A stretch of 64,000 bases of DNA from an uncultured bacterium (GTDB lineage: Bacteria > Verrucomicrobiota > Kiritimatiellia > CAIKKV01 > CAITUY01): positions 1 through 64,000 of the forward strand of contig CAIVSY010000043.1 of NCBI GenBank assembly GCA_903908715.1, written 5' to 3'. Position numbers and translations under genes: made by a program. The first letter of the stretch is position 1; each line of letters begins with the position of its first letter. Positions 52,941-61,998 of the stretch are shown piece after piece. The notes under the pieces are model-generated. The model was not told where the DNA came from, made no database searches, and saw nothing but the letters and a program-made list of their open reading frames with translations.

Positions 52941-53630
52941 TTAACCCTTATTCCCGAACTGGTAACACGTCCGCACATCGGCCGCGGTGCGGTCCTTGAG
53001 GTACGCAGCAATCGCCGCATCATACGCCGCCGTATGCGCAAACGCCTTCTGCGCCAGGCGGAAACGTGTCTCGAACGACAGCACACCCTTCGCCGCCTCC
53101 AACTCCCGAATGATCCCATCATAGTCCGCCGGATCGGTGACTGAAGCCACGCGAAGATAGTTCTTTGCCGAGGCCCGCACCATGCAGGGGCCGCCAATAT
53201 CAATATTCGCCCGGGCCTTTTCGGGTGTCGCATCGGCCTTGGCCACAGTCTGCGCGAACGGGTAAAGATTGACGATCACCATGTCGAGCGCTACCGCGCC
53301 GGTCCGCTCCAGATCCCCGGCATGAGCCGGGTTATAGGTTTCGCTGAGCAAGCCAAGGTAGATCTTGAAATCCAGCGTCTTGACCAGCCCGCCCTGCATC
53401 TCCGGCTGGCCGGTGTAATCCGAAACCTGCACAAGATTCCGGCCGGCCCCGGCGCCAAGCATATCGCGTATGGCAGCGTACGTGCCGCCCGTGGAATAGA
53501 TCTTCACGTCCGGATTGACCCGTATCAGCGCGGGAACAATCCTTCCCAAGCCCTCCTTTTCGGATACGCTGGCCAGAACGTTCCGCACCCTCACTCCATC
53601 ATCGATCCGTTCAACAAAATTGACCGCCAT
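52941..53630 (-). CDS. IMP cyclohydrolase (PurH N-terminal domain alone)
   Basis: A 229-residue MGS-like domain protein, corresponding to the N-terminal half of PurH: VRNVLASVSEKEGL, IYSTGGTYAAIRDML, PEMQGGLVKTLDFKIYLGLL, VALDMVIVNLYPF, ENIDIGG-like ANIDIGGPCMVRASAKNY. It should close FAICAR to IMP in the last step of purine synthesis. The transformylase half of PurH is missing, and the protein ends cleanly at YQFGNKG, so it is a stand-alone enzyme, not a frameshift. ATG 53630 follows AGGAG by 6 nt. Confidence 0.92.
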   Translation of the reverse strand: MAVNFVERIDDGVRVRNVLASVSEKEGLGRIVPALIRVNPDVKIYSTGGTYAAIRDMLGAGAGRNLVQVSDYTGQPEMQGGLVKTLDFKIYLGLLSETYNPAHAGDLERTGAVALDMVIVNLYPFAQTVAKADATPEKARANIDIGGPCMVRASAKNYLRVASVTDPADYDGIIRELEAAKGVLSFETRFRLAQKAFAHTAAYDAAIAAYLKDRTAADVRTCYQFGNKG

Positions 53631-53761
53631 AAGATTCTCCTGTTGCAGGCTGCGACAATCCCGGATAATGCGTGCCGCGTTGCAGGCCGTCAATGAATAG
53701 TTTGCCGTTCTCCTGCGTCAGAACACGAGAACACAGCCTGGTTTCCCGTCAGGGTTCCGAA

Positions 53762-54769
53762 TCAGAATCTCCATCCGATATCCAGGCCGGCCGTCACGCT
53801 GGAAATCGAAAAATCCTCATCGATTTCCGCATAGTACCCCGCCAACTCGCCCCCATAGCCCTCCTGCTCCTGAGTACCCGTGGCTTCCACAGCCATAACC
53901 TTCATGTTGGCCGCAACAAACACCGACCGCGAAAGATCACACCGGACCTCAGCCATCCCCTTGAGTCCGATACCCGCCATGCGTCCGTTCGAAATCTTCT
54001 GGCGCAACAGGTGGTCATCCTCGTCGGTCACCGATGCCGGCCCGACTCCCAGATCCATCCGGCCATTCCATCGCCCCCTGCGGGCCATCAGGCCCAGATC
54101 CAAATACGCCATCACGATCACGGCCTGATAGGTCGCAACCCGCCCGCTCTCGTATTCATGCGGCTTTTCCGGATGGGACGGATACCACTGGTCCAGTTGG
54201 CTGACCGTCCAGTCAAATCCTGCCACATACAGGCCGGGCCCGAATCCAAAACCCCAACCTGACGCCTCCCCGTCAGGGATCCGCCTCAACCAGTATCTTG
54301 CACTCCCGTCGAGAACGACAGCGTCCAGTTCCGCATCGGACTCGGAATAGATATCCAGAACCCCGTCACCCAGCACATCCCAGTCGGAATCCTTTACCGG
54401 ATCCGACGGATCCGAAAGGTTGACCATCAACGAACCCTGGAACTCGATCCGCCCGTTTCCCATACGGGCGCCAACAAGGCCATACGGAACATCAACAGGG
54501 AAGGTCAGCTCACTTATCTTGCCGGGAAAATCGACAAAACCTTCCTCGGGAATCCACGCCTGCCCGCCGATAGAATACGTGGCCTCTCCCGACCACAGAC
54601 CTGCACCGGCCCGGATTTCCACCTGCCAGGCATTCGGCCGGGCAAGATCTCCTTCCGGTTCCCCCTTGGGCTTTGCTTCTGCATCCTCCCCATAGGCATG
54701 AACCACACCGGTCATGGCCATTCCGCATACCAGTGCAACCACCTTGCCGACCCATGACTGCTGATTCAT
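53762..54769 (-). CDS. Omptin family outer-membrane protease
   Basis: A 335-residue protein: signal peptide about 1-25 (VVALVCGMAMTGVVHA), an acidic linker, then a beta-barrel. Omptin features line up in order: SGEATYSI (60-67), ISELTFPV (85-92), DSDW at 127-130 matching the catalytic Asp pair region of OmpT, GFGPGLYVAGFDWT, and D251-D-H253 matching the catalytic Asp-x-His. It ends LDIGWRF with a terminal Phe. This is a motif-level assignment; it could be an omptin-fold relative. ATG 54769 follows GGGAGG. Confidence 0.72.
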   Translation of the reverse strand: MNQQSWVGKVVALVCGMAMTGVVHAYGEDAEAKPKGEPEGDLARPNAWQVEIRAGAGLWSGEATYSIGGQAWIPEEGFVDFPGKISELTFPVDVPYGLVGARMGNGRIEFQGSLMVNLSDPSDPVKDSDWDVLGDGVLDIYSESDAELDAVVLDGSARYWLRRIPDGEASGWGFGFGPGLYVAGFDWTVSQLDQWYPSHPEKPHEYESGRVATYQAVIVMAYLDLGLMARRGRWNGRMDLGVGPASVTDEDDHLLRQKISNGRMAGIGLKGMAEVRCDLSRSVFVAANMKVMAVEATGTQEQEGYGGELAGYYAEIDEDFSISSVTAGLDIGWRF

Positions 54770-54914
54770 CCTGCCTCCCTTGCTGGTTGACGCATCACTC
54801 GTTCCGGCGGGATCCGGACCCTGCCGTGTACAACACGGAATCATACCCGGTTTCCTGCAAACCGGGTAATTCATTTTCATGGGGCCCGAGGTTCCGCCGC
54901 TCCTCCTCACCCAA

Positions 54915-55146
54915 TCCGGAACGATTCAGGTCAAGACACCCTCACCCCAATCCTCTCCCGTCAAACGAGAGGGAGGCATGAATCCTGTCATCTCCCGTAA
55001 AGGGAGAGGGAATTCTGAATCGTTGTGAGGCTCCAACGGCATCGCCTTCTGGTCTCGGCATAAGGGGAGTCGTTGGCACTTCCTCTCCCCTTGCGGGAGA
55101 GGATTGAGGTGAGGGGAATCGCAGCCGGCAACTGAATCGCTCCGGC
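54915..55146 (+). repeat. MITE-like repeat, copy D (about 232 bp)
   Basis: Begins TCCGGAACGATTC and ends GAATCGCTCCGG, in the same orientation and nearly the same length as the copy at 3478-3713. It contains ACCCTCACCCCAATCCTCTCCC, a central GGCATCGCCTTCTGG and CCTCTCCCCTTGCGGGAGAGG. It lies in the 466-bp gap between the omptin gene and ddl; the remaining bases show no gene. Confidence 0.85.
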
Positions 55147-55235
55147 CAAAACACCGCAACTCATTCTTTTTCCTTGTGCCAGCAGGAGCTTGTCATTATG
55201 AAGAAGCTTTCACGGCAAAACAACAGGATGAATCA

Positions 55236-56141
55236 TTGAAATCTTCCTCACGCAGGTTTGAAAACGTCGCTGTCCTGATGGGAGGGCCATCGTCTGAAAG
55301 GGATATCTCACTGAAGTCCGGCAGCGCCGTCACGCGGGGCCTTCGAAGTGCCGGCTATTCGGTGACCGGAGTAGATGTTTCCGGCCGCACCATCCGGTTG
55401 CCTGTCGGAACGGAAGCCGTCTTCATCGCCCTCCACGGCGAGTTCGGCGAGGACGGAACCGTGCAGGCGATTCTGCAGGAACAGCGGATCCCCTACACCG
55501 GGTCAAGCCCTGAAGCCAGTCGCAACGCATTTGACAAACGGTTGAGCAAACGGATTTTCGACCGCGCCGGGATTCCCTCGGCGCCTTACGAAGTCCTTGC
55601 CGATCCCGCGCACAGGACGTTGTCCCTTCCGGTTGTGGTCAAACCGCCCTGCCAGGGATCGACCATCGGGATTTTCAAGGTGGCGGAGGAGGCGGAATGG
55701 AAGAATGCCTTTGCCGAATCGATCCGCTATGACGGCGAGGTCCTGGTGGAGGCTTTCATTCCAGGCCGCGAACTGACCGTCGGAATCGTCGGCGAAACGG
55801 TTCTGCCGCCCATCGAGATCCTGGCGCCGGAAGGATGGTATGACTTCCACGCCAAGTACACAAAAGGACAATCCCGCCACCTCTGCCCCGCCCCCCTGGA
55901 TGCCTCTGTTGAACGGCAATGCCAGTCCATCGCCCTGTCCGTGTTCCGCGCGCTCGGATGCAGAGGGCTCGGGCGCGTGGACTTCCGGCTGGATCCGGAC
56001 GGAAACCTGTTCGTACTGGAGTTGAACAATATACCCGGTTTCACGGAAACCAGCCTGTTGCCGGAGGCCGCCGCCGCCGCAGGCATTGAATTCCCCGAGC
56101 TTTGCCGTCGTATTATGGAAATGGCAGCACTGGAAGAGTAG
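55236..56141 (+). CDS. ddl: D-alanine--D-alanine ligase
   Basis: A 301-residue ATP-grasp ligase making the D-Ala-D-Ala dipeptide of peptidoglycan. Motifs are VLMGGPSSERDISLKSG, ALHGEFGEDG, PYTGSSPEASRNAFDK, VVKPPCQGSTIGI and ELNNIPGFTETSLLP. I chose TTG 55236, after AGGA, because it gives the family N-terminus; GTG 55176 would add 20 residues of no known kind. It starts the ddl-ftsQ-ftsA-ftsZ block. The upstream part of the division cluster is not in the window before it. Confidence 0.93.
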   Translation: MKSSSRRFENVAVLMGGPSSERDISLKSGSAVTRGLRSAGYSVTGVDVSGRTIRLPVGTEAVFIALHGEFGEDGTVQAILQEQRIPYTGSSPEASRNAFDKRLSKRIFDRAGIPSAPYEVLADPAHRTLSLPVVVKPPCQGSTIGIFKVAEEAEWKNAFAESIRYDGEVLVEAFIPGRELTVGIVGETVLPPIEILAPEGWYDFHAKYTKGQSRHLCPAPLDASVERQCQSIALSVFRALGCRGLGRVDFRLDPDGNLFVLELNNIPGFTETSLLPEAAAAAGIEFPELCRRIMEMAALEE

Positions 56142-56173
56142 AACCAGAGGCGACAAGAGAAGGAATGCAGCCT

Positions 56174-57031
56174 ATGTGGTTTGCGAAAAAACAGGATGCG
56201 GAGAGCAAGAAACGGCGGACAGGCATCCCGGAACCCGGTCGGCGGGCCCGCGGCCTGCCCGGCATTCCCAAACCGACCTGGATTGTCCTTGGCCTGATCG
56301 CCGGCGTGAGCCTGGTCTTGTATCTGGTCTGGTTCATCGGCGCTTCCCTGTTCTGGGACAACCCCCGCTTTAACATCAAGACAATCTCAATCCAGTTGGA
56401 GGGCAAGACTCTGACACCGGCACTGATCCGGGAATACTCCGCCGTCCGCGAAGGACAGAACCTTTTTTCCTTCCCCATCGCAAAGGTCCGGAAGTCGTTC
56501 CTGGAAAAGTCGCATATCACCAAGTCCATTTCCATCCACCGCAAGCTTCCCGATACCGTCGTGATCACCGTGCGGGAACGTGAACCCATCGCACGGATCG
56601 GGCGGGGCAGCAGCCTGGCCGCGGATAAGGAGGGTCGGACATTCGCCCTGCGGATGGGATCCAGGGAACTACCCTCCATCAACGGGGGAAGCGACAGGAA
56701 CTTGAAGCCGGGAATCGACGTCGATCAGCCGGTCCGGAATGCCCTGCTGGTTCTGGATGCCTGCCACCGGAGCAAGTCCGGCGGCCAGATCCATATTGAC
56801 TCGCTGGATGTTTCCGACAAGGAGGCCATTGAACTCTACCTGACGGCCGGCGAACGCATCCGACTGGCATGGGCCGGCATGGACAAGATCACGGATGCTG
56901 GCATTCAGGAACTGGACAGGAAGATCACCCATCTGGCCGATATTCTCCGCGCCTCGGAGGAACGAGGACGGAAAATCGTCAATCTCGACCTGACCTACGG
57001 GGACCAGTATGTCCCCGCGCAGGAATACTAG
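56174..57031 (+). CDS. ftsQ: Cell division protein FtsQ/DivIB
   Basis: A 285-residue bitopic protein: a basic cytoplasmic N-terminus (about 1-40), a TM helix (WIVLGLIAGVSLVLYLVWFIG), a POTRA domain (FNIKTISIQLEGKTLTPALIREYS and EKSHITKSISIHRKLPDTVVITVREREPIARI), then the beta domain with GMDKITDAGIQELDRKI and NLDLTYGDQYVP. It links early and late division proteins. ATG 56174 is 9 nt past AAGGA; ATG 56165 is too close to it. Its position between ddl and ftsA is the classic order. Confidence 0.92.
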   Translation: MWFAKKQDAESKKRRTGIPEPGRRARGLPGIPKPTWIVLGLIAGVSLVLYLVWFIGASLFWDNPRFNIKTISIQLEGKTLTPALIREYSAVREGQNLFSFPIAKVRKSFLEKSHITKSISIHRKLPDTVVITVREREPIARIGRGSSLAADKEGRTFALRMGSRELPSINGGSDRNLKPGIDVDQPVRNALLVLDACHRSKSGGQIHIDSLDVSDKEAIELYLTAGERIRLAWAGMDKITDAGIQELDRKITHLADILRASEERGRKIVNLDLTYGDQYVPAQEY

Positions 57032-57109
57032 TCCTGCACGATAAACATGTTGCACTTCGGAACCTTTTGCGAAACACTACTGCGCATCATTTTCAGGAAT
57101 CGGGTACGT

Positions 57110-58312
57110 ATGGCGCTGCCACCTGTTGTAGCGATTGAAATCGGAACCTCAAAGGTTGTCGCCCTGGTGGGAGAAATCCGGGACGATGGCCACATCGTCA
57201 TCACCGGAATCGGGGAACATCCATCCTCCGGAATCCGCAAGGGCGAAATCACCGACTTCGACCATGCCCTCGTATGCGTCCGCGGCGCCCTGGCCGGCGC
57301 GGAGGAAACCGGACAGGTCGCCATCCACCAGTTGCATGTCGCATTCTCCGGCGGGCACGTGGAAGCCCTGGTCAACCGCGGCACCATCCCGGTCAACAAG
57401 CCGGCGGAAGGGGTCACCGAGGATGATGTCGAGCAGGTCACCGAAGTCGCACGCGCGGTGAACATTGATCCCGATCGCAAGGTCATGCATTCCATCGGCC
57501 AGATTTTCTACGTGGACGGGGAACGCGTCGGCCGCCCCCAGGGTTTCGAAGGAGAAACCCTTGCCCTCGACATGCTGATCCTGCACACCAAGCAAAGCCA
57601 GATCCGGAACACGGTCCGCCTGCTGGAAAGCATTCCGATGAGCGTTGCCGATGTCGCCTTTGGCGGCCTGTGTTCGGCCCTAGCCGTCCTGACCCCCGAA
57701 CAGAAGGAAGGCGGGGTCCTGGTGATCGACCTGGGCGGTGGCACGACAACCTATGCAGCATACGCCGGGGGCACCTTCGCCACGGCAGGTGCCCTGCGCC
57801 TGGGCGGCGACCACGTCACGAACGACATCGCTCTTGCCTTCAACATCCCGAGAAGCCAGGCGGAACGGCTGAAAAAGGAGGCCGGGAGCGCCAGCGGAGA
57901 TGAAACCGTCCGGGGAATGCGCGTGGAAATCCCCGCCGAAGTCGGATATCCCGCAAGATCCGTCAGCCTGGCCAGCCTGCATACGGTCATGCATTTGCGT
58001 ATGCAGGAAATCCTTCGCATGATCCGGGAGGATATCGAGCGGCAGGGATTCCTGCACCAGTTCGGTGCGGGTGTGGTCCTGACCGGCGGCGGCTCCCACA
58101 TGAAAGGGATACTGAAACTGACGGAACAGGTATTCCGTGCCCCGTGTATTGTGGGCCGCCCGGCAGGGTTCAGCGGCCTGGCAGCTGTTTCGGATCGGCC
58201 TGAGTATTCAACCGTTGCCGGCCTCATCCGCTATGCATTCCTGAATGCGGAACGGCAAAGGCAGGGCACATCGCCGCTGGTCAAGGTCCTGCGGAAACTC
58301 TTTGGAGGCTGA
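57110..58312 (+). CDS. ftsA: Cell division protein FtsA
   Basis: A 400-residue actin-like membrane tether for FtsZ. It has VVAIEIGTSKVVALVGE, the phosphate 1 loop, VAFSGGHVEAL, VLVIDLGGGTTTYAAY (phosphate 2), LGGDHVTNDIA, GVVLTGGGSHMKG (adenosine motif) and a C-terminal amphipathic, basic helix (VKVLRKLFGG) that should bind the membrane. The ATG at 57110 follows AGGA at 11 nt. Followed 16 bp later by ftsZ. Confidence 0.95.
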   Translation: MALPPVVAIEIGTSKVVALVGEIRDDGHIVITGIGEHPSSGIRKGEITDFDHALVCVRGALAGAEETGQVAIHQLHVAFSGGHVEALVNRGTIPVNKPAEGVTEDDVEQVTEVARAVNIDPDRKVMHSIGQIFYVDGERVGRPQGFEGETLALDMLILHTKQSQIRNTVRLLESIPMSVADVAFGGLCSALAVLTPEQKEGGVLVIDLGGGTTTYAAYAGGTFATAGALRLGGDHVTNDIALAFNIPRSQAERLKKEAGSASGDETVRGMRVEIPAEVGYPARSVSLASLHTVMHLRMQEILRMIREDIERQGFLHQFGAGVVLTGGGSHMKGILKLTEQVFRAPCIVGRPAGFSGLAAVSDRPEYSTVAGLIRYAFLNAERQRQGTSPLVKVLRKLFGG

Positions 58313-58328
58313 TCACGGAGCAGTACCC

Positions 58329-59519
58329 ATGAAACCAGTGGATCCAGTCATCACTCCCGAACGGATTGCCGTCGTTGGAATCGGCGGCGGCGGTTGTCAT
58401 GCCGTCAGCACCATGGCAAAGCAGTGGGAGCATGGCCCGGTCCTGATCGCGATCAACACCGATGCCCAGTCGCTCTCATCGAACCAGATCCCCAGGCGAC
58501 TGCAGATCGGGGAGAAAATCACCCGCGGCATGGGAGCCGGCGGCGATATGGAGGTCGGACGGCTGGCCGCCGAGGATGACTTTGAGGCCTTGCGGGACCT
58601 CTTCCGGGAAATCGATCTCGTTTTCGTTGTCACCACGCTGGGCGGCGGCACCGGCTCAGGCGCAGCGCCAATTGTGGCACGGGCCGCCCGCGAGGGAGGA
58701 TCCCTTGTCATTGCGCTGGCCACCCTGCCCTTTGATTTCGAAGGAACCCAGCGTGCGGCGCTGGCAGGGAAAGCCCTGGCGGAACTCAGCGACCAGGCCG
58801 ATGTGGTCATCACCGTCCCCAATCAGGCCCTTGCAGCCACCGCGGGGGAAGGCGCCACGGCCGTCGACGCATTCCAGCAGGCGGACTACATCCTCGGAAT
58901 GGGAGTCCTCGCGCTCTGGAAACTCCTCGTTCAGCGCGGACTCATGAACGTGGATTTCGCGACCCTGAGAACCGTTGCCCGCTGCAGCGGCGGGTTCAGC
59001 GTCTTCAGTTATGGCGAGGGCCGCGGCGCCCACCGCACCGCCGACGCCTTGGAAAGCGCATTGCAAAGCCCGCTCCTGGAAAACGGCCAGGCCCTGGCCG
59101 AGGCCGAATCCGCCCTGGTCAGCATCCTCGGCGGACCGGACTTGACCTTGCGCGAGGTCGATACCCTCATGGCTGGCATCCGGAATTTCTGCCGCAAGGA
59201 TATCCACCTGACGATGGGCACAACCATTGATCCCCTCTGGCACGACACCGTGGCTGTGGTCATTGTCGCTTCCCAGTATTGGCGTCCGGACGAGGAAGAG
59301 GAACCCGCAAGCCCGCCAACGCCTGAACCGGCACCCGCCGCGGAAGGCACGCCCGCTCAAAGCGGAAAGCGAAGGAAACGGTCCGGCACCACCCAGGGGC
59401 AACTGGGTTTTGACGCCATCGGCAAGGGCATTTTCAAGGACGTGGAACCGACGTACCGCAACGGCGAGGATCTGGATATCCCCACCTTCCATCGCCGCCG
59501 GGCCACACTGGAGAAATAG
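58329..59519 (+). CDS. ftsZ: Cell division protein FtsZ, divergent T7 loop
   Basis: A 396-residue tubulin-like GTPase. It has GIGGGGCHAVS in place of the usual GGGGNNAVN, NTDAQSL, MGAGGDMEVGR, and the intact tubulin signature GGGTGSGAAP. The T7 loop reads NVDFATLR: D209 is kept but the second aspartate, which completes the GTPase site of the neighbouring subunit, is T212 here. A Pro/Glu/Ala linker (about 315-345) leads to the conserved tail EDLDIPTFHRRR that binds FtsA. ATG 58329 follows GGAG by 9 nt. Confidence 0.94.
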   Translation: MKPVDPVITPERIAVVGIGGGGCHAVSTMAKQWEHGPVLIAINTDAQSLSSNQIPRRLQIGEKITRGMGAGGDMEVGRLAAEDDFEALRDLFREIDLVFVVTTLGGGTGSGAAPIVARAAREGGSLVIALATLPFDFEGTQRAALAGKALAELSDQADVVITVPNQALAATAGEGATAVDAFQQADYILGMGVLALWKLLVQRGLMNVDFATLRTVARCSGGFSVFSYGEGRGAHRTADALESALQSPLLENGQALAEAESALVSILGGPDLTLREVDTLMAGIRNFCRKDIHLTMGTTIDPLWHDTVAVVIVASQYWRPDEEEEPASPPTPEPAPAAEGTPAQSGKRRKRSGTTQGQLGFDAIGKGIFKDVEPTYRNGEDLDIPTFHRRRATLEK

Positions 59520-59552
59520 TCCGGCACCCGGACCCGTGCACGGGACTCCTGC

Positions 59553-60062
59553 ATGACAGAAAACCATCCCATGAACCTGTACCGAAAGATCATCCTGTTC
59601 ATCGCCACCGGATTCGGCCTCGGCTTCAGCCCCATCGCTCCGGGTACCGCAGGAACACTGCCGGGAATCCTCATCGTCTGGGCCATCTGGTCCAGGCACA
59701 ACGGATGGCTGACGACATCGCCCCTTCAGATCGCCGCGGCAATCCTGCTCCCCCTGCTGGCAATCCCGGCCTGCAGTTTCGCCGAAAAGCATTTCGGGAA
59801 AAAGGACGACAGGCGGATCGTCGCGGATGAGTATCTCACCTTCCCGATCACCATGCTTGGCCTGCCCTTCACCCCCTGGGTGGTCGCTATAGCCTTCCTC
59901 ACAAGCCGGTGCTTCGACATCCTGAAGCCGCCGCCCGCCCGCCAGTTGCAGTCGGTCCATGGCGGAACCGGCATAGTGATTGACGACGTGTTCGCCTCGC
60001 TCTACAGCCTGGTTGCCAATCACGTCGCGTACTGGGTCATCAGCCGCTGGTGGCTTGCGTGA
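59553..60062 (+). CDS. pgpA: Phosphatidylglycerophosphatase A
   Basis: A 169-residue membrane phosphatase making phosphatidylglycerol. It has TGFGLGFSPIAPGTAGTLPG, then DDRRIVADEYLTFPITML, DILKPPPARQLQ and GTGIVIDDVFAS, the conserved family motifs, with three or four TM helices. ATG 59571 is an alternative start. It follows ftsZ by 33 bp and its end overlaps the convergent radical SAM gene by 23 bp. Confidence 0.94.
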   Translation: MTENHPMNLYRKIILFIATGFGLGFSPIAPGTAGTLPGILIVWAIWSRHNGWLTTSPLQIAAAILLPLLAIPACSFAEKHFGKKDDRRIVADEYLTFPITMLGLPFTPWVVAIAFLTSRCFDILKPPPARQLQSVHGGTGIVIDDVFASLYSLVANHVAYWVISRWWLA

Positions 60063-61941
60063 TCCGCGCCACGTAGTCCGTCGGCACGGCCGGGGGAGGT
60101 ACGGGCACGGAGAACCACGACTGCATTTCATTCTCCAATCCGACGCCGTGCATGTAATTGAACAAGGCCTTGCGCAAGCCGCGCCCGAGCGCCTCGTGAT
60201 TGCATTCCACAACGTCCCTGTAGGGCGCCTCGTTGCGCGCAAACCTTCCTTCCGGCAACGGCAGAAGGCGTACACCGTATCGGCCGGGCGAGCGATAGAC
60301 AGGACTATGCACGGTCAATGCGAAACGATGCCAGTAGGCCGACTGCAGGTAACCGCACTCGAACAACTGCCGGACGAACTCAAGCCCGTCAACCGTATCC
60401 TGCTCCGTCTGCGAGGGACAGCCATACATGAGGTAGGCATGCACCAGGATGCCGGCTTCCGAAAACGCGCGCAGCACCGGCACTGCCTCTTCCGTGGTGA
60501 AGCCCTTGTCCAACAGCGCCAGCAGTCGATTATTCGCGGCCTCGAGCCCGCCGGTCACAGCCACACAGCCTGAACGGGCCAGAAGGCGGACCAGTTCAGG
60601 TGTAAAGGTCCGGTCAAAGCGAATATTCCCCCACCAGGTGATCTGCAGCTTCCGCCCGATCAACCGCTCCGCAACCTGCCGCAGCAGGCCTGGCGGCAGG
60701 GCTTCGTCCACAAAGTGGAACCCTGTCTGCCCCGTCTGCCCAATCACTGCCTCGATCTGCCGGATCACCTGGTCGGCCGGCGTTGGCAAATAACGGGCAA
60801 TGTAATCCAGTGAAGTGTCGCAGAAGGCGCACCTCTTCCAGTAGCACCCCTGCGCCAGACGAATCTTGTTCCACCGCCCGCAGGACCAGAGTCGATGCAT
60901 CGGGTTCGGCGTTTCGGCCATGGAAACATAATCCGCCAGGTGCAGTCCGCCGAAATCGGGCGTGGCAAAGATCGCCGGCTCCGCTGTCTGTGCGGGCTTG
61001 CCGGGTGCAACCACCATCCCGTCCGGACTGCGGAAGAAGGTCTGGGGCAGGTCTGCCGGCGTATCCCGCCCCTGCCCCTCGATCAACCTCAGGAGAGGCA
61101 GTTTCCGCTCCTCCAGGTGACGGATCAGCCACAGCAAGGCGGACTCCCCCTGGTCAAGGACAACAAAGTCCACGTAATCAAATACCCTGGGATCCGACAA
61201 TTCCCTTAACTCGGTGTTCACATATCCACCCCCCAGTACGAGGGTTGTGCCGGGGGAAATTCTCCGGATGCACCGGGCCATGCGGAAGGCGGCATACACA
61301 TTTCCGGGAAAGGGAATCGTGATCCCGACCAGTTCCGGCTGGCGATCCCGCACAAGGGATTCGGCAAGCTCATCAATCCATCGATCCAGCACTGAGGCCT
61401 TCCGCCGCAAGGCCGAGGCAAGCCCGTCAAAGGAAGCAGCGCTGGCAGCGAGTTTCTCGCCATACCGGGACAGTTCGAAGCGGGAGTCCACCCCATCCCG
61501 GATCGCGTCGCTGATATCATCGAGGTACAGGCTCGCCAGATGCACCGCGAAATCCTGCAGGTCAGATGTTCCGTGGACATCCGCCGGCGCCTCGAGCCCG
61601 CCAAATCGCGGCCCCTCGGGAAGATAGCGGCGGGAAACAATCCGGTGGGCCAGGGTCGGATCCTTTCCCTGCAGGAAACGGACAACCGCCTCGATTGTGT
61701 CGAGATAGTCGGCCTGCCGGGCCCGGAATTGACGCACGGACAAGGAACGGGCAGTGCGCCGGATGGCCCGTCCGGCTTCCCGCAGACCGGCCCGGGAAAA
61801 CAGTTTCAAGGCAAGCGCCAGGGAGGCATCAAACTGCCCCGCGACATACCCGTGTTCCTTCAGGAAACCGGCCAGGTAGGCGGTCGCCGGATAGGGTGCA
61901 TTGATCTGCACCATTGGCGGGGTAACCAGCAATATACGCAT
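60040..61941 (-). CDS. B12-binding domain radical SAM protein
   Basis: A 633-residue protein. The N-terminal part starts MRILLVTPPMVQINAPYPATAYLAGFLKEHGY, as in cobalamin-binding radical SAM proteins, followed by a long helical stretch (about 45-190). A domain with VGITIPFPGN, LGGGYVNTELREL and VDFVVLDQGESALL follows (190-290). The radical SAM core has CYWKRCAFC at about 386-394, a CX4CX2C rather than CX3CX2C spacing; then HFVDEALPP, ITWWGNIRFD and GLEAANNRLLALLDKG. ATG 61941 begins the Rossmann strand. Substrate unknown. Confidence 0.88.
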   Translation of the reverse strand: MRILLVTPPMVQINAPYPATAYLAGFLKEHGYVAGQFDASLALALKLFSRAGLREAGRAIRRTARSLSVRQFRARQADYLDTIEAVVRFLQGKDPTLAHRIVSRRYLPEGPRFGGLEAPADVHGTSDLQDFAVHLASLYLDDISDAIRDGVDSRFELSRYGEKLAASAASFDGLASALRRKASVLDRWIDELAESLVRDRQPELVGITIPFPGNVYAAFRMARCIRRISPGTTLVLGGGYVNTELRELSDPRVFDYVDFVVLDQGESALLWLIRHLEERKLPLLRLIEGQGRDTPADLPQTFFRSPDGMVVAPGKPAQTAEPAIFATPDFGGLHLADYVSMAETPNPMHRLWSCGRWNKIRLAQGCYWKRCAFCDTSLDYIARYLPTPADQVIRQIEAVIGQTGQTGFHFVDEALPPGLLRQVAERLIGRKLQITWWGNIRFDRTFTPELVRLLARSGCVAVTGGLEAANNRLLALLDKGFTTEEAVPVLRAFSEAGILVHAYLMYGCPSQTEQDTVDGLEFVRQLFECGYLQSAYWHRFALTVHSPVYRSPGRYGVRLLPLPEGRFARNEAPYRDVVECNHEALGRGLRKALFNYMHGVGLENEMQSWFSVPVPPPAVPTDYVARITQATSG

Positions 61942-61998
61942 GCGGGGAAACTCTCCTGTTGCGGCAGTCTGCCACAACAGGAACAAGTCAATCCACCG

